Shown here: one piece after another, positions 1 through 8,085 of the stretch
Layout: every line of letters starts with the position of its first letter
How positions within the stretch are numbered: position 1 is the first letter of the stretch
Source: an uncultured Bacteroidales bacterium
GTDB taxonomy: Bacteria > Bacteroidota > Bacteroidia > Bacteroidales > Muribaculaceae
DNA: 33,198 nt
NCBI GenBank assembly: GCA_902787185.1
Contig: CADAFP010000045.1
Span: 1-33,198 of the forward strand
Direction of reading: 5' to 3'
Notes under the pieces: model-generated
Databases searched by the model: none
What the model was told of the DNA's origin: nothing
Seen by the model: the letters and a program-made list of their open reading frames with translations, nothing else
Translations under genes and position numbers: made by a program

Positions 1-108
1 GTCATCTGCAGTTACAACAACATCCTCGGCGTCGATGTACAGATACGACTCAGCGAACGCCGTTGAGGTCATCAGCAATGCAGCAAGAGTAAATAAAAAC
101 TTCTTCAT
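1..108 (-). CDS. Secreted protein, N-terminal fragment (cut by window edge)
   Basis: The frame starts at an ATG (106-108) and stays open to the window edge, giving 36 residues. The first ~20 residues are a clear Sec signal peptide (MKKFLFTLAALLMTSTAFA, then E). The mature start, ESYLYIDAEDVVVTADD, resembles the mature start of the cohesin-like/dockerin protein at 13318-14907 (ECAFYLNDFMVSQSD). I infer a paralogous extracellular protein with an N-terminal cohesin-like fold, but the fragment is too short to prove this. No -7 box is seen close upstream. Confidence 0.7.
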   Translation of the reverse strand, partial: MKKFLFTLAALLMTSTAFAESYLYIDAEDVVVTADD

Positions 109-570
109 AACTGATCAATGTTTTTAAAATGTTAATAATAATATAATTAATAATCTCGATACTTTAAACACATAAAAGCTGGTCAATATCCTTGTCTATT
201 CACGATTCATCAAAGAGCCTCGGAGTAACCATATATATTTTACTTTTCAACATCTATACCTATATAATATATAGGCCTTTATGGAGCCAAAATGGCGACA
301 CCAAGAGACAACCTAAAAGCCCAACGGCCATGGTCGCGGATTACTACATTAAGAAATTGAATTCTTCATTTCCCTCAATATCTATATAGATTTCCAAGTG
401 ATATCACCATTCTGTATCGGCAAAATTAGTCAATTTCGGTGAGACAGCAATAAATCCACCTTGTTTTTTTCCTTAAAAAAACTTAATAAATTGAACAAAA
501 ATGTGCCTTTTTTCCAACATGATTATCACCAAAAGACTACCAGAACAGAAAATCTGTCAGGCAGCGGGGC
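109..570. other. AT-rich intergenic region without a convincing gene
   Basis: This 462-nt stretch separates two minus-strand genes. It is AT-rich and unlike the GC-rich coding DNA around it. The only promoter-like string is a minus-strand TAATTTTG (421-428), far upstream of the gene at 1-108, so its role is unclear. A weak 5-bp hairpin (ACAGA/TCTGT, 545-557) lies just past the stop of the Gate-domain gene and might help end transcription. The open frame at 192-389 has no family features and is not called. Confidence 0.5.
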
Positions 571-1755
571 TCAGACGAGCATCATCACCAGCGTGTAAAT
601 CCAGTGGGCGGCGATAGCTGCGACAAGGCCGCCGATGGTGTGCGACAAGATGGCGCGTGAGGTGAGCTCGCGGTAGTGCATCGAGTCGAGCATGGCGGTG
701 TGGGTGCTCAGGAAGCCGCTCCAGCACATACCGATGGCGGTGAACACGGCGATGGCGTTGCCATCGGCCCATCCCTCCTGAATGAACCTGGGGACCAGAC
801 CGAGCGCCGCGCCGACGGCACCAAGGGCAGTGATGGGGAAGCCGATAAGATGCGGGTCGTTGAAACCGAAGAGCCACTGGAAGATGAATCCGATTTTCTC
901 ACCAATCCAGGGGAGGACAGCGACGCCCTCATAGGCAGCACCGGTATAGGTGCCGTCGGGGCTTGCCGAGAAGGTGAGAATCATGACCAGCGACGAGATG
1001 ATGAGCACGCCGGGGATGATGGCGAGACCGACGTCCACGCCAGTGCGCCCGCCGTCGAGTAGCGAGTTGAGGACGCGCAGGAAGGTCGATTTGAGCTCCT
1101 CGTGCTCGACCTTGAGATCGGCCTCGGTGAGTTCGCAGGCTTGCTCTTCGGCATATTCGGGATGCGTCTTCTTGACAAAATACTGCATCAGTCTGGTAGA
1201 GACCATACAGCCCACGATGGCTCCCACAAGTCCGACAAGCGGTTCACGGAAGAAGCCGTAACCCATCATGAAGATGATGACAATGAGACCCATGCCGAAA
1301 GCGGTGCCGAAGTTGGTCAACGAGATGAACTGGTATTTCTTGAAATGGGATGCAAAGCGCTTGTCCTGAGACAGGGTGATGATGGCGGGATTGTCGCTCA
1401 AGAAGGTGAGGACGGCACCCAGCGAAGCCATGCCCGGCAGGTTGAACAGCGGCTTCATGAGGGGACGCAGGGCCTTCTCAAGAAGTTCGACGACGCCGAA
1501 CTCGACAAAGAGGCGCCCAATGGCACCAGTGATGACACAGACAGCCATCAAGAAGAAGCAGGTATTGAGCAAGAGGTCATGGGCGGTATGCATGACCGTA
1601 TTGAGCATGTTGGCAGCGCCCATGGTAATGGCCAGGCCACCAAACATAGCGACAACAATCGACAGACAGATGACACCACTGTAGCGGTGACGTGCGCGAT
1701 TCAAGGTACGCATATACCTCTTTGTCAGCGACATGTGTAATCTCGGCATTCTCAT
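571..1755 (-). CDS. Nucleoside-recognition (Gate) domain membrane protein
   Basis: A polytopic inner-membrane protein of 394 residues. Hydrophobic segments occur at about residues 28-50, 60-80, 105-120, 150-190 and repeatedly to the C-terminus, with a charged loop near residues 195-225. The layout and motifs such as LSDNPAIITLSQDKRF fit the Gate (nucleoside recognition, Pfam PF07670) membrane proteins related to SpmA/SpmB and CD0519/CD1768. Substrate and direction of transport are unknown in this family. The start is uncertain: Met1, Met8 and Met15 are all possible; a -7 box at 1794-1801 gives Met1 a leader of about 30 nt. It appears monocistronic. Confidence 0.75.
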   Translation of the reverse strand: MRMPRLHMSLTKRYMRTLNRARHRYSGVICLSIVVAMFGGLAITMGAANMLNTVMHTAHDLLLNTCFFLMAVCVITGAIGRLFVEFGVVELLEKALRPLMKPLFNLPGMASLGAVLTFLSDNPAIITLSQDKRFASHFKKYQFISLTNFGTAFGMGLIVIIFMMGYGFFREPLVGLVGAIVGCMVSTRLMQYFVKKTHPEYAEEQACELTEADLKVEHEELKSTFLRVLNSLLDGGRTGVDVGLAIIPGVLIISSLVMILTFSASPDGTYTGAAYEGVAVLPWIGEKIGFIFQWLFGFNDPHLIGFPITALGAVGAALGLVPRFIQEGWADGNAIAVFTAIGMCWSGFLSTHTAMLDSMHYRELTSRAILSHTIGGLVAAIAAHWIYTLVMMLV

Positions 1756-1793
1756 TGCAAATGGTAGAAATTTAGCTGTTAAAAAAGTCGGTG

Positions 1794-1801
1794 CAAAGGT
1801 A
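1794..1801 (-). promoter_or_regulatory. -7 box for the Gate-domain gene
   Basis: TACCTTTG on the minus strand matches the Bacteroidetes consensus TAnnTTTG, about 38 nt before the ATG at 1755. No clear -33 TTTG is seen. Confidence 0.55.
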
Positions 1802-1878
1802 TGACTTTTTTAGATAATAAATAAACATTCATAACAAATAATAGAAACTATAGATGCCATAGATGTTATAGTTGCTAT

Positions 1879-1919
1879 AGACAATTTGGGACAGCGTGAA
1901 AAGCTGCCCCAAATTGTCT
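1879..1919 (-). terminator. Strong hairpin after the outer-membrane barrel gene
   Basis: A 17-bp stem with one mismatch (arms 1879-1895 and 1903-1919, 7-nt loop) lies 30 nt past the stop of the minus-strand gene at 1950. There is no long U-tract on either side, so it could be a terminator or a 3' stabilising stem. Confidence 0.6.
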
Positions 1920-1949
1920 TATGGTTGTCAAAACGATGTCAAGAATTCA

Positions 1950-4772
1950 TCAGAAGGGACGACCGCCACCGGGACGTCCTCCACCCGGAGGGCCCCAACG
2001 GCCGGGACCCCAGCGGTCCTCGTTACGGTCTTTGGGTTGCTCACCCTTCTTGAAGGTGTTGAAGCGGTAGGTGAACGTCAACATGCCATAACGCCCCAGG
2101 GAGTTGTAGATGACATCCTCCATATAGTTGGCGGTGACGTTGCGATAAACGTTCTTGCGCTGGCCCAGGATGTCGTAAACCGAGAGCGTCAGCGAGGCTG
2201 CCTTCTCGCTCAGGAACTGGTAGGCGATGGAGCCGTTCCACAGCCACTGGTTGGTGTTGTAACCGGCACTGTAACCGCTGGTGGTGCTGTAACTCAAGTC
2301 GGTGCTGATGACCAGACCGAAGGGCGCCGAATAGGTGCCGTTGAACATACCGCCCCAGGTGTGGATGTCGCGGTTGCTGGCCACGGTGACAGTGTTGGAT
2401 GTCGTCTGGAAGCCGTAGCGGGGACGAATCTCCAGGTCGAAGACGCTGTTGCGGAATGCCAGACCCGGCGAGTAGTTGATGTTAAAGGTGTTACTGCGGT
2501 TCTCGATGTCGTTGTTGATACCCTTGGCCACCGAGTAACGCATGAACATGTGGCTGGAGAAATACCATACCTTGCTGGCTCCGAAGGGGAAACTCAACAT
2601 GTTCATCGCCATGGCGCTCCACACGCCGTTGACATTGGTGTAGCTGGTGATGCGGCCACCGGTGATTTCGTCGTAGGAAGTGGTCGAGACAATGCTGTTC
2701 TGAGCAAAATCGACGTTCATCATCGCCATGATGCTGCGCTGTGCACCCTGTGCAAAGTCGCCAAAGCGCAGGTTGATGTTGTGGTTGAAGGTGGGCTTCA
2801 ACTCGGGATTACCGATGACGATGTTCAAGGGGTTGCTCTCGTCGGCAACGGGCTGCAACTGGGTGATGCTGGGCTGCTGAGCGCGCATGAAGTAGTGGAA
2901 GTTCAAGTTGCGCGTGTCGGTGAACTTGTAGCGGAAACGGGCGTATGGAGCCACCGACCATGCCCAGCGCTCCTTGATGTCGCGGGCGCTGTTGATGAGG
3001 TCTTTGCTCTTGGACATGGCGCTGTTGACCGAGATACCCACATTCAGGTTATAGGCCTTGCGCACCTGCTTGAAACCGGCGCTGAACTGCTGGTTGTAGA
3101 ACGTGTTGCGGAAACTGTTGGACAACGACTTGTTCCAGTCCTGAGACGTGATAGAGCCACCAGGCCATACTCCGTCGCGGTCGTTGTCATAGACGTCCTT
3201 GTCGCTCGTGGTGTAGCGGTAGTTGCCGCGGTAGGAGAACTCGAGGAAACGGGCATTCTTGACGTCGCCGAGTGGCTCGGTCCAGGAGAGTCGGCCCGTG
3301 AAGCTGTGCGTCTTGCGGCGGTTGTTGGCCGTTTGGTCGATGAGTTGGTTGTTGTCTTGCAGCAGGTAGTAGGTGTTGTCGGTATAGGTATCGGCATCCT
3401 CACGCACGTTGCTGTAATTGTAGTTGAGCATCAAGCTCTGGCTGCGGCCCGGATGGCTGGCCACCTTGTGGTTGTAAATCAAGCGGGTGCCCCACTCAAA
3501 GCTCTTGCCGTCGTTGAAGAAGTTGCTCAAGCTGCGGTTCACACGCGTCATGGCGGGGTCGCCGGCACGGGTGAGCGACGAGTCGCCGCGCTCGCTCTTG
3601 TTGAAGTTGAACGAGAAGTTGGGACGGATATCGAGGGTGTTGTTGCTGTCCACCTCCCACTTGATGCGGAAATCACCGCGCAGGTTGTGGCTCTTGTCAC
3701 GTGCTGCGGTGTTGGCATCGTAGTAGCTGGTGGAGTCCTCAAACAGGTACTGGCGCGCAGTGCGGGTGCGGGTGTCGCGGTCGCTGTGACTGTACATCAC
3801 GTCACCGCCCACGCGGAAGTGGTCATCCTCCTTGCTGCCGACGTTGAAGTTGATGCCGCCATATTGCGACGTGGTGATGCCACGGTCGCCGCCCCATCGC
3901 TGGAAACGCCCCGATGCGCCGTCACCGAATCCCAGGTTGTTGGTGTTGTTGCCGCCACCCAAGATGGTGAACTGGTTACCGTCGCGAAAGTGGTTGATCA
4001 TCACGTTGCCGGCATAGCGGTCATCGGTGCCAAAGCCCGCATTGACCGTGCCAAACCAGCCGTTGTTCATGCCTTTTTTCACTGTCAGGTTGATGACCGT
4101 CTCGTCTTCACCGTCATCCACGCCCGTGAGACGTGCGAGGTCGCTCTTGCGGTCGATAACCTGCAACTTGTTGATCATGTCGGCTGGGATATTTTTACTG
4201 GCCACGGTGGGATCGTCGCTGAAGAACTCCTTACCGTCGATGAGGATCTTCTTCACCTCCTTGCCGTTGGCGGTAATCTTGCCGTCACTGCCCACCTCGA
4301 CGCCCGGCAGGCGCTTCAAGAGGTCCTCGACCACGGCATTGGCCTGCGTCTTGTAAGTGTCGGCATTGAACTCGATGGTATCCTCCTTGACGACGATGGG
4401 GCTTTTGACGCCCACGACAACGGTCTCTTTGAGCAAGATGGTATTGGGGTCCATCTTGACCACGCCGATGTTGACGTCACGGCCGTCTTCGCCCACAGTC
4501 ACGTGCTTGATGACGTCGTTATAACCCAGATAGGAGAAGCGCAGCAGGTAGCGTCCGGCCTTGACGCCCTTGATATTGAACACGCCGTTCATATCGGTCG
4601 TCGTGCCCTTGACCATGGTGCTGTCCTTGTTAGCCATGAGCAGCCTGACTGTCGCCTCGATAAGCTCAGTCGTGTCCTGGGAGTCCACCAAGACGCCGTT
4701 GATTACCGCAGCACGCATGCTGAGCGACATGAGGCAACCCAGGATGATGAGAATCGAAAAAATTTTCTTCAT
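1950..4772 (-). CDS. TonB-receptor-like outer membrane beta-barrel protein
   Basis: A 940-residue outer-membrane protein. It has a signal peptide (MKKIFSILIILGCLMSLSMRA), then a CarboxypepD_reg-like beta-sandwich (about residues 25-105, with NGVFNIKGVKAGRYLLRFSYLGY). A plug-like domain follows (about 110-215, with LKRLPGVEV and GKEVKKILIDGKEFF), then a long barrel rich in Tyr, Asn and alternating hydrophobic residues. This is the layout of the outer membrane beta-barrel family (PF14905-type). No SusD partner is adjacent, so it is not a standard SusC/D glycan importer; the ligand is unknown. The C-terminus is a Gly/Pro/Arg-rich tail (WGPPGGGRPGGGRPF), which may protrude beyond the barrel. An earlier in-frame ATG lies at 4796, but the signal peptide supports 4772. 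Confidence 0.85.
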   Translation of the reverse strand: MKKIFSILIILGCLMSLSMRAAVINGVLVDSQDTTELIEATVRLLMANKDSTMVKGTTTDMNGVFNIKGVKAGRYLLRFSYLGYNDVIKHVTVGEDGRDVNIGVVKMDPNTILLKETVVVGVKSPIVVKEDTIEFNADTYKTQANAVVEDLLKRLPGVEVGSDGKITANGKEVKKILIDGKEFFSDDPTVASKNIPADMINKLQVIDRKSDLARLTGVDDGEDETVINLTVKKGMNNGWFGTVNAGFGTDDRYAGNVMINHFRDGNQFTILGGGNNTNNLGFGDGASGRFQRWGGDRGITTSQYGGINFNVGSKEDDHFRVGGDVMYSHSDRDTRTRTARQYLFEDSTSYYDANTAARDKSHNLRGDFRIKWEVDSNNTLDIRPNFSFNFNKSERGDSSLTRAGDPAMTRVNRSLSNFFNDGKSFEWGTRLIYNHKVASHPGRSQSLMLNYNYSNVREDADTYTDNTYYLLQDNNQLIDQTANNRRKTHSFTGRLSWTEPLGDVKNARFLEFSYRGNYRYTTSDKDVYDNDRDGVWPGGSITSQDWNKSLSNSFRNTFYNQQFSAGFKQVRKAYNLNVGISVNSAMSKSKDLINSARDIKERWAWSVAPYARFRYKFTDTRNLNFHYFMRAQQPSITQLQPVADESNPLNIVIGNPELKPTFNHNINLRFGDFAQGAQRSIMAMMNVDFAQNSIVSTTSYDEITGGRITSYTNVNGVWSAMAMNMLSFPFGASKVWYFSSHMFMRYSVAKGINNDIENRSNTFNINYSPGLAFRNSVFDLEIRPRYGFQTTSNTVTVASNRDIHTWGGMFNGTYSAPFGLVISTDLSYSTTSGYSAGYNTNQWLWNGSIAYQFLSEKAASLTLSVYDILGQRKNVYRNVTANYMEDVIYNSLGRYGMLTFTYRFNTFKKGEQPKDRNEDRWGPGRWGPPGGGRPGGGRPF

Positions 4773-4818
4773 TGCTATAGTTACATTTTTTATCATGTGT
4801 GATGTGTCATTGTAGGCG

Positions 4819-4826
4819 CAAAATTA
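4819..4826 (-). promoter_or_regulatory. -7 box for the outer-membrane barrel gene
   Basis: Minus-strand TAATTTTG fits TAnnTTTG and gives a leader of about 40 nt to the ATG at 4772. Confidence 0.5.
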
Positions 4827-4927
4827 CTTGAAGGTGAGAAATGCGACAAAAAAAATTAGATAATTCCACGGTTTTTATCGACCAAATCCAGTAAGTTAGC
4901 TTTGCTGAAGCATTTTCTGCCCCATAA

Positions 4928-4959
4928 TTTGCTATGGTCAAGAAAAAACAGTAACTTTG
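4928..4959 (+). promoter_or_regulatory. Full Bacteroidetes promoter for carboxynorspermidine synthase
   Basis: TTTG at 4928-4931 and TAACTTTG at 4952-4959 are separated by 20 nt, the canonical spacing for the primary sigma factor. Transcription should begin near 4966, about 24 nt before the ATG. Confidence 0.75.
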
Positions 4960-4989
4960 CCCACAAATCAAAATTTGACTTAGATAATT

Positions 4990-6186
4990 ATGAGTAAAGT
5001 CATTATCATCGGATGCGGTGGCGTCGGCACCGTGTGCGCCCATAAATGCGCACAAAACCCTGACGTGTTTAACGAGATCGTGATTGCATCGCGCAACCGC
5101 GCCAAGTGTGACGCTGTGGCTCGCGCTATCGGCAAAGACAACATCACCACCGACCAGGTGGACGCCGACGACGTGGAGCAGCTCGTGGCCCTGTTTGAAC
5201 GTCACCGTCCCGACATGGTCATCAACCTGGCGCTGCCCTATCAGGACCTGACCATCATGGAGGCCTGCCTGCGCTGCGGGGTACACTATCTGGACACCGC
5301 CAACTATGAGCCTAAGGACGAGGCACACTTTGAGTACAGCTGGCAGTGGGCCTTCCGCGAACGCTTTGAGCAGGCGGGACTGACCGCCATCCTGGGCTGC
5401 GGCTTTGACCCAGGCGTGAGCGGCGTCTATACGGCCTATGCCGCCAAGCACCACTTCGGCGAGATGCACACCCTCGACATCGTGGACTGCAATGCCGGCA
5501 ACCACGGCAAGGCATTCGCCACCAACTTCAACCCCGAGATCAACATCCGCGAGATCACCCAGAAGGGGCGCTATTGGGAGAACGGCAAGTGGGTGGAAAC
5601 CGGTGCGCTGGAAATCCACAAGCCCCTCACCTACCCCATGATTGGTCCGCGTGAGAGCTACCTCATGTACCACGAGGAGCTGGAGTCGCTGGTCATCAAC
5701 TTCCCCACCCTGAGGCGTGCGAGGTTCTGGATGACCTTCGGCGAGGAGTATCTGACCCACCTGCGCGTGATTCAGGACATCGGCATGGCCAGCATCGAGC
5801 CCATCAACTACCAGGGCATGGAAATCGTGCCGCTGCAGTTCCTCAAAGCCGTGCTTCCCAACCCGCAAGACCTTGGCGAGAACTACACCGGCCAGACGAG
5901 CATCGGCTGCCGCATCAGCGGTACCGACAAGGAGGGCAAGCCGTTGACCTATTACATATATAACAACTGTGACCACCACAAGGCATTTGAGGAGACGGGT
6001 ATGCAGGCCGTGAGCTACACCACCGGCGTTCCCGCCATGACTGGCGCGATGATGTTCCTCAAGGGACTGTGGCGCGAACCCGGCGTGCACAACGTCGAGG
6101 AATTTGACCCAGATCCGTTCCTGGAGGTGCTCAACAAGCAGGGGCTGCCCTGGCATGAGCAGTTCAACATCGACCTGGAAGCGTAA
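4990..6186 (+). CDS. Carboxynorspermidine synthase (saccharopine dehydrogenase family)
   Basis: A 398-residue soluble NAD(P)H-dependent reductase. The N-terminus (SKVIIIGCGGVGTVCAHKC) is a Rossmann beta-alpha-beta with GxGGxG at residues 8-13. The central region (ILGCGFDPGVSGVYTAYAAK) and length match the saccharopine dehydrogenase-like carboxy(nor)spermidine dehydrogenases. Those enzymes condense aspartate semialdehyde with a diamine in the alternative polyamine route used by Bacteroidetes and Vibrio. The partner carboxynorspermidine decarboxylase is not in this window. The gene has its own promoter, ends beside a 7-bp repeat array, and then a strong terminator. Substrate preference (putrescine or diaminopropane) cannot be read from sequence. 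Confidence 0.85.
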   Translation: MSKVIIIGCGGVGTVCAHKCAQNPDVFNEIVIASRNRAKCDAVARAIGKDNITTDQVDADDVEQLVALFERHRPDMVINLALPYQDLTIMEACLRCGVHYLDTANYEPKDEAHFEYSWQWAFRERFEQAGLTAILGCGFDPGVSGVYTAYAAKHHFGEMHTLDIVDCNAGNHGKAFATNFNPEINIREITQKGRYWENGKWVETGALEIHKPLTYPMIGPRESYLMYHEELESLVINFPTLRRARFWMTFGEEYLTHLRVIQDIGMASIEPINYQGMEIVPLQFLKAVLPNPQDLGENYTGQTSIGCRISGTDKEGKPLTYYIYNNCDHHKAFEETGMQAVSYTTGVPAMTGAMMFLKGLWREPGVHNVEEFDPDPFLEVLNKQGLPWHEQFNIDLEA

Positions 6187-6189
6187 TAA

Positions 6190-6262
6190 CAGTTAACAGT
6201 TAATAGTTAACAGTTAACAGATAATAGATAATAGATATAGATAATAGATAAGAGTGAACAGA
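6190..6262. repeat. Degenerate 7-bp tandem repeat array A
   Basis: Directly after the polyamine gene stop, units such as CAGTTAA, TAGTTAA, CAGATAA and TAGATAA follow one another with mostly 7-nt periodicity. Similar arrays occur at 16331-16392, 26133-26308 and 30203-30300. Confidence 0.8.
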
Positions 6263-6296
6263 TATTTAGATTGTTCATTGCTTATATAAATATTAA

Positions 6297-6326
6297 GTTG
6301 AGGGGCGCGGGATTGCGCCCCTCAAC
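6297..6326. terminator. Bidirectional terminator hairpin
   Basis: A perfect 12-bp stem (GTTGAGGGGCGC and its complement, 6-nt loop) stands between the plus-strand polyamine gene and the minus-strand mutT gene. T-rich sequence follows on the plus side. Confidence 0.85.
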
Positions 6327-6349
6327 TGATTTTATACCAGGAGATTACA

Positions 6350-6742
6350 TTAAAAGAGGGCGACGAGGCGTTGGTCGGCGGCACACCAGGGGAGTGAGGG
6401 TAATTCGTCCCAAGGGAGCCAGCAGCTGGAGGCGTGCTCGCGCATGGTGAAGGCAGTGGTGGATGCCGTGCAGCGATAGGCGGCGAGGGTGATGGTGAAA
6501 TCGGGATAATCGTGGGTGACGGTGGCCAGCAGCTCATGAACCTCGACGTCGAGGTCCATCTCCTCGAGCAATTCGCGGTGCAGGGCCTGCTCGGGCGTCT
6601 CGCCGGGTTCAATCTTGCCACCTGGAAATTCCCACAAGTGGCTCGTGTAGGGGTAACGCGTCACGCCGCGCTGCATGCACAGCACGTGGCCATCCACCTC
6701 GATGACGGCGGCTACCACATTGTAATGCTTGCGCGTGGTCAT
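6350..6742 (-). CDS. mutT: Nudix hydrolase, MutT-like
   Basis: A 130-residue Nudix protein of the (8-oxo)-dGTP diphosphatase type. The Nudix box runs from GGKIEPGE through RELLEE at about residues 41-62, fitting GX5EX7REUXEE; the glycine near the box end is replaced by aspartate (MDL). The preceding LWEFPGG is typical of MutT enzymes that clean oxidised nucleotides from the pool. Its ATG overlaps the stop of the upstream rhodanese gene by ATGA, so the two are probably translationally coupled. True substrate is inferred from family only. Confidence 0.85.
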   Translation of the reverse strand: MTTRKHYNVVAAVIEVDGHVLCMQRGVTRYPYTSHLWEFPGGKIEPGETPEQALHRELLEEMDLDVEVHELLATVTHDYPDFTITLAAYRCTASTTAFTMREHASSCWLPWDELPSLPWCAADQRLVALF

Positions 6743-7155
6743 TTAACCAGTGACTTTCCTGCGTCCTGCCATACCATCACACCACCGCCCAGATTGGTCA
6801 CGGTATAGCCCTGCTCGGTGAGCAGGCTGGCGGCACGGGCACTGCGACGCCCGCTGCGGCAATAGACGGCGATGGGGCGCTGCTTGTCAAGCACAGCCAT
6901 CGCCTGCTCGACAAAGTTGCTCTCGTTCACGTCGACCAGCTTAGCACCAGCGATGTGCCCCTCGTCAAACTCGTCACGGGTGCGCACATCGAGCAGTTGC
7001 ACGTTGGGGTCGGCTATCAATTCCTGAAACTCTTCAACATTGACGGTAGAATAGGCGGTGAGGGCCTGGGTGGGGCGTGAGCTGCTCCTGCTGAACACCC
7101 TTGCACACGAAACAGCAATCACTGTCACAATCGCCAACAACATCAGCGACTTCAT
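6739..7155 (-). CDS. Rhodanese-like domain lipoprotein
   Basis: A single-domain rhodanese of about 138 residues. The N-terminus (MKSLMLLAIVTVIAVSCARV) looks like a lipoprotein signal with the lipidated Cys at residue 17. The domain shows LLDVRTRDEFDEGHIAGA and the active-site loop YCRSGRRSA with catalytic Cys about residue 99, then LGGGVMVW. Such proteins carry sulfur as a persulfide or act in redox; the donor is unknown. An in-frame ATG at 7179 is an alternative start; I prefer 7155 because it begins a compact signal peptide. It is the first gene of a two-gene operon with mutT. Confidence 0.82.
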   Translation of the reverse strand: MKSLMLLAIVTVIAVSCARVFSRSSSRPTQALTAYSTVNVEEFQELIADPNVQLLDVRTRDEFDEGHIAGAKLVDVNESNFVEQAMAVLDKQRPIAVYCRSGRRSARAASLLTEQGYTVTNLGGGVMVWQDAGKSLVK

Positions 7156-7202
7156 GTTAATCATCAATAATGCCATCATATCTTTATCATAAAAAACGGG
7201 GG

Positions 7203-7210
7203 CAAAGGTA
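7203..7210 (-). promoter_or_regulatory. -7 box for the rhodanese-mutT operon
   Basis: Minus-strand TACCTTTG. It is divergent from the plus-strand -7 box at 7255-7262, so the 7156-7307 gap holds two back-to-back promoters. Confidence 0.6.
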
Positions 7211-7254
7211 ATACATTTTCATATTTCAGTCTGATGAAATTAATAAAAAAACAC

Positions 7255-7262
7255 TACCTTTG
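7255..7262 (+). promoter_or_regulatory. -7 box for the gene at 7308
   Basis: TACCTTTG on plus. It overlaps a possible TTG start at 7260, which therefore cannot be the real start; the ATG at 7308 is supported instead. Confidence 0.6.
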
Positions 7263-7307
7263 CAACACCAAAAACAAGTAATCATATCGGTCAAGACAAA
7301 AAGTATT

Positions 7308-8030
7308 ATGTACATAACACAACGATTACTCTTATCATTATTGCTGCTGGCCTTTGCCACAGGCACCGCTCTGGCGCAATACTACAGCGGCGACCACACC
7401 TATGACGGTGAGCACCAAAATGAGGCGTCAGCTTCGGTGATCACAGGTAAAAACATCATCACTGGCCCGAGCATCGGCAACACTGTGCACTACAAGCACT
7501 ATTTCAACAACCACTGGAGTGTGGACGGCGGCCTCAATGCACAGTACACTAAGCAGCTGTACGGCTTCAAGGCAAAGGGCGAGTATCACTTCAAAGTCAA
7601 GTCTTTTCACATGTTTGCCAGCGCCGAGTTGTTGTATAATCGCTACTTCAAGTTCAAAACCAACGAGATTGACGGCAATATCTCTATCCGTTTTGAACGC
7701 GGCTATTGGGACATCACACTTGGCGAAAGTCTCATCAATTACACCATAGGCCGGAGCGGTTACACCGAACTGCCGACACTCACCTTTGGCGCCCATGCCA
7801 CACTGCGTCACCGCACTAACCCCTGGAATGTGGGCCTGCTGTTCCGCAACTATGACGACTTCTACTACGAGAACTGGAACATCAATTGGGGGGTTGACTA
7901 CTACTATAGGTTCAATCCCCAGTGGAAAATGTTTGGCGAATTCAACATACGCCCCGCCGGCTCGATGAGTCAGCTGGCGAGCAAATATGAGACAACATTC
8001 AAAGTAGGTTTAATTTATCGATGGGAATAA
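7308..8030 (+). CDS. Putative outer-membrane beta-barrel protein, unknown function
   Basis: A 240-residue exported protein. Residues 1-23 form a signal peptide (hydrophobic LLLSLLLLAFATGTALA, then QYYSG). The rest is rich in aromatic residues in alternating strands (VHYKHYFNNHWSVDGGLNAQ, YNRYFKFKT, WNVGLLFRNYDDFYYENW) and ends in KVGLIYRWE. Short amphipathic strands, aromatic girdles and an aromatic near the C-terminus are what small outer-membrane barrels show. I do not recognise a specific family. It is 55 nt upstream of a lipoprotein phosphoesterase and may be cotranscribed with it. Confidence 0.7.
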   Translation: MYITQRLLLSLLLLAFATGTALAQYYSGDHTYDGEHQNEASASVITGKNIITGPSIGNTVHYKHYFNNHWSVDGGLNAQYTKQLYGFKAKGEYHFKVKSFHMFASAELLYNRYFKFKTNEIDGNISIRFERGYWDITLGESLINYTIGRSGYTELPTLTFGAHATLRHRTNPWNVGLLFRNYDDFYYENWNINWGVDYYYRFNPQWKMFGEFNIRPAGSMSQLASKYETTFKVGLIYRWE

Positions 8031-8085
8031 TTTAGTTTCTAGTTGGGCATCAGCAAACTGAGAACCATAAAACAATGAAATAACA

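Noticed and set aside
192-389. 65-residue frame in the first intergenic region
   Set aside because: TTG start, no promoter or ribosome-binding site, AT-rich composition and no recognisable motif.
1950-4772. SusC of a polysaccharide utilisation locus
   Set aside because: No SusD or glycoside hydrolase is adjacent and the domain layout fits the general beta-barrel family better.
1896-4802. 968-residue open frame on plus, antisense to the outer-membrane barrel gene
   Set aside because: It lies opposite a clear protein family, is low-complexity (Val/Ala/His/Asp-rich) and has no domains; it results from GC-rich codon use of the real gene.
4807-6156. 449-residue open frame on minus opposite carboxynorspermidine synthase
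   Set aside because: Antisense by-product; no family signal, and it runs through the promoter region of the real gene.
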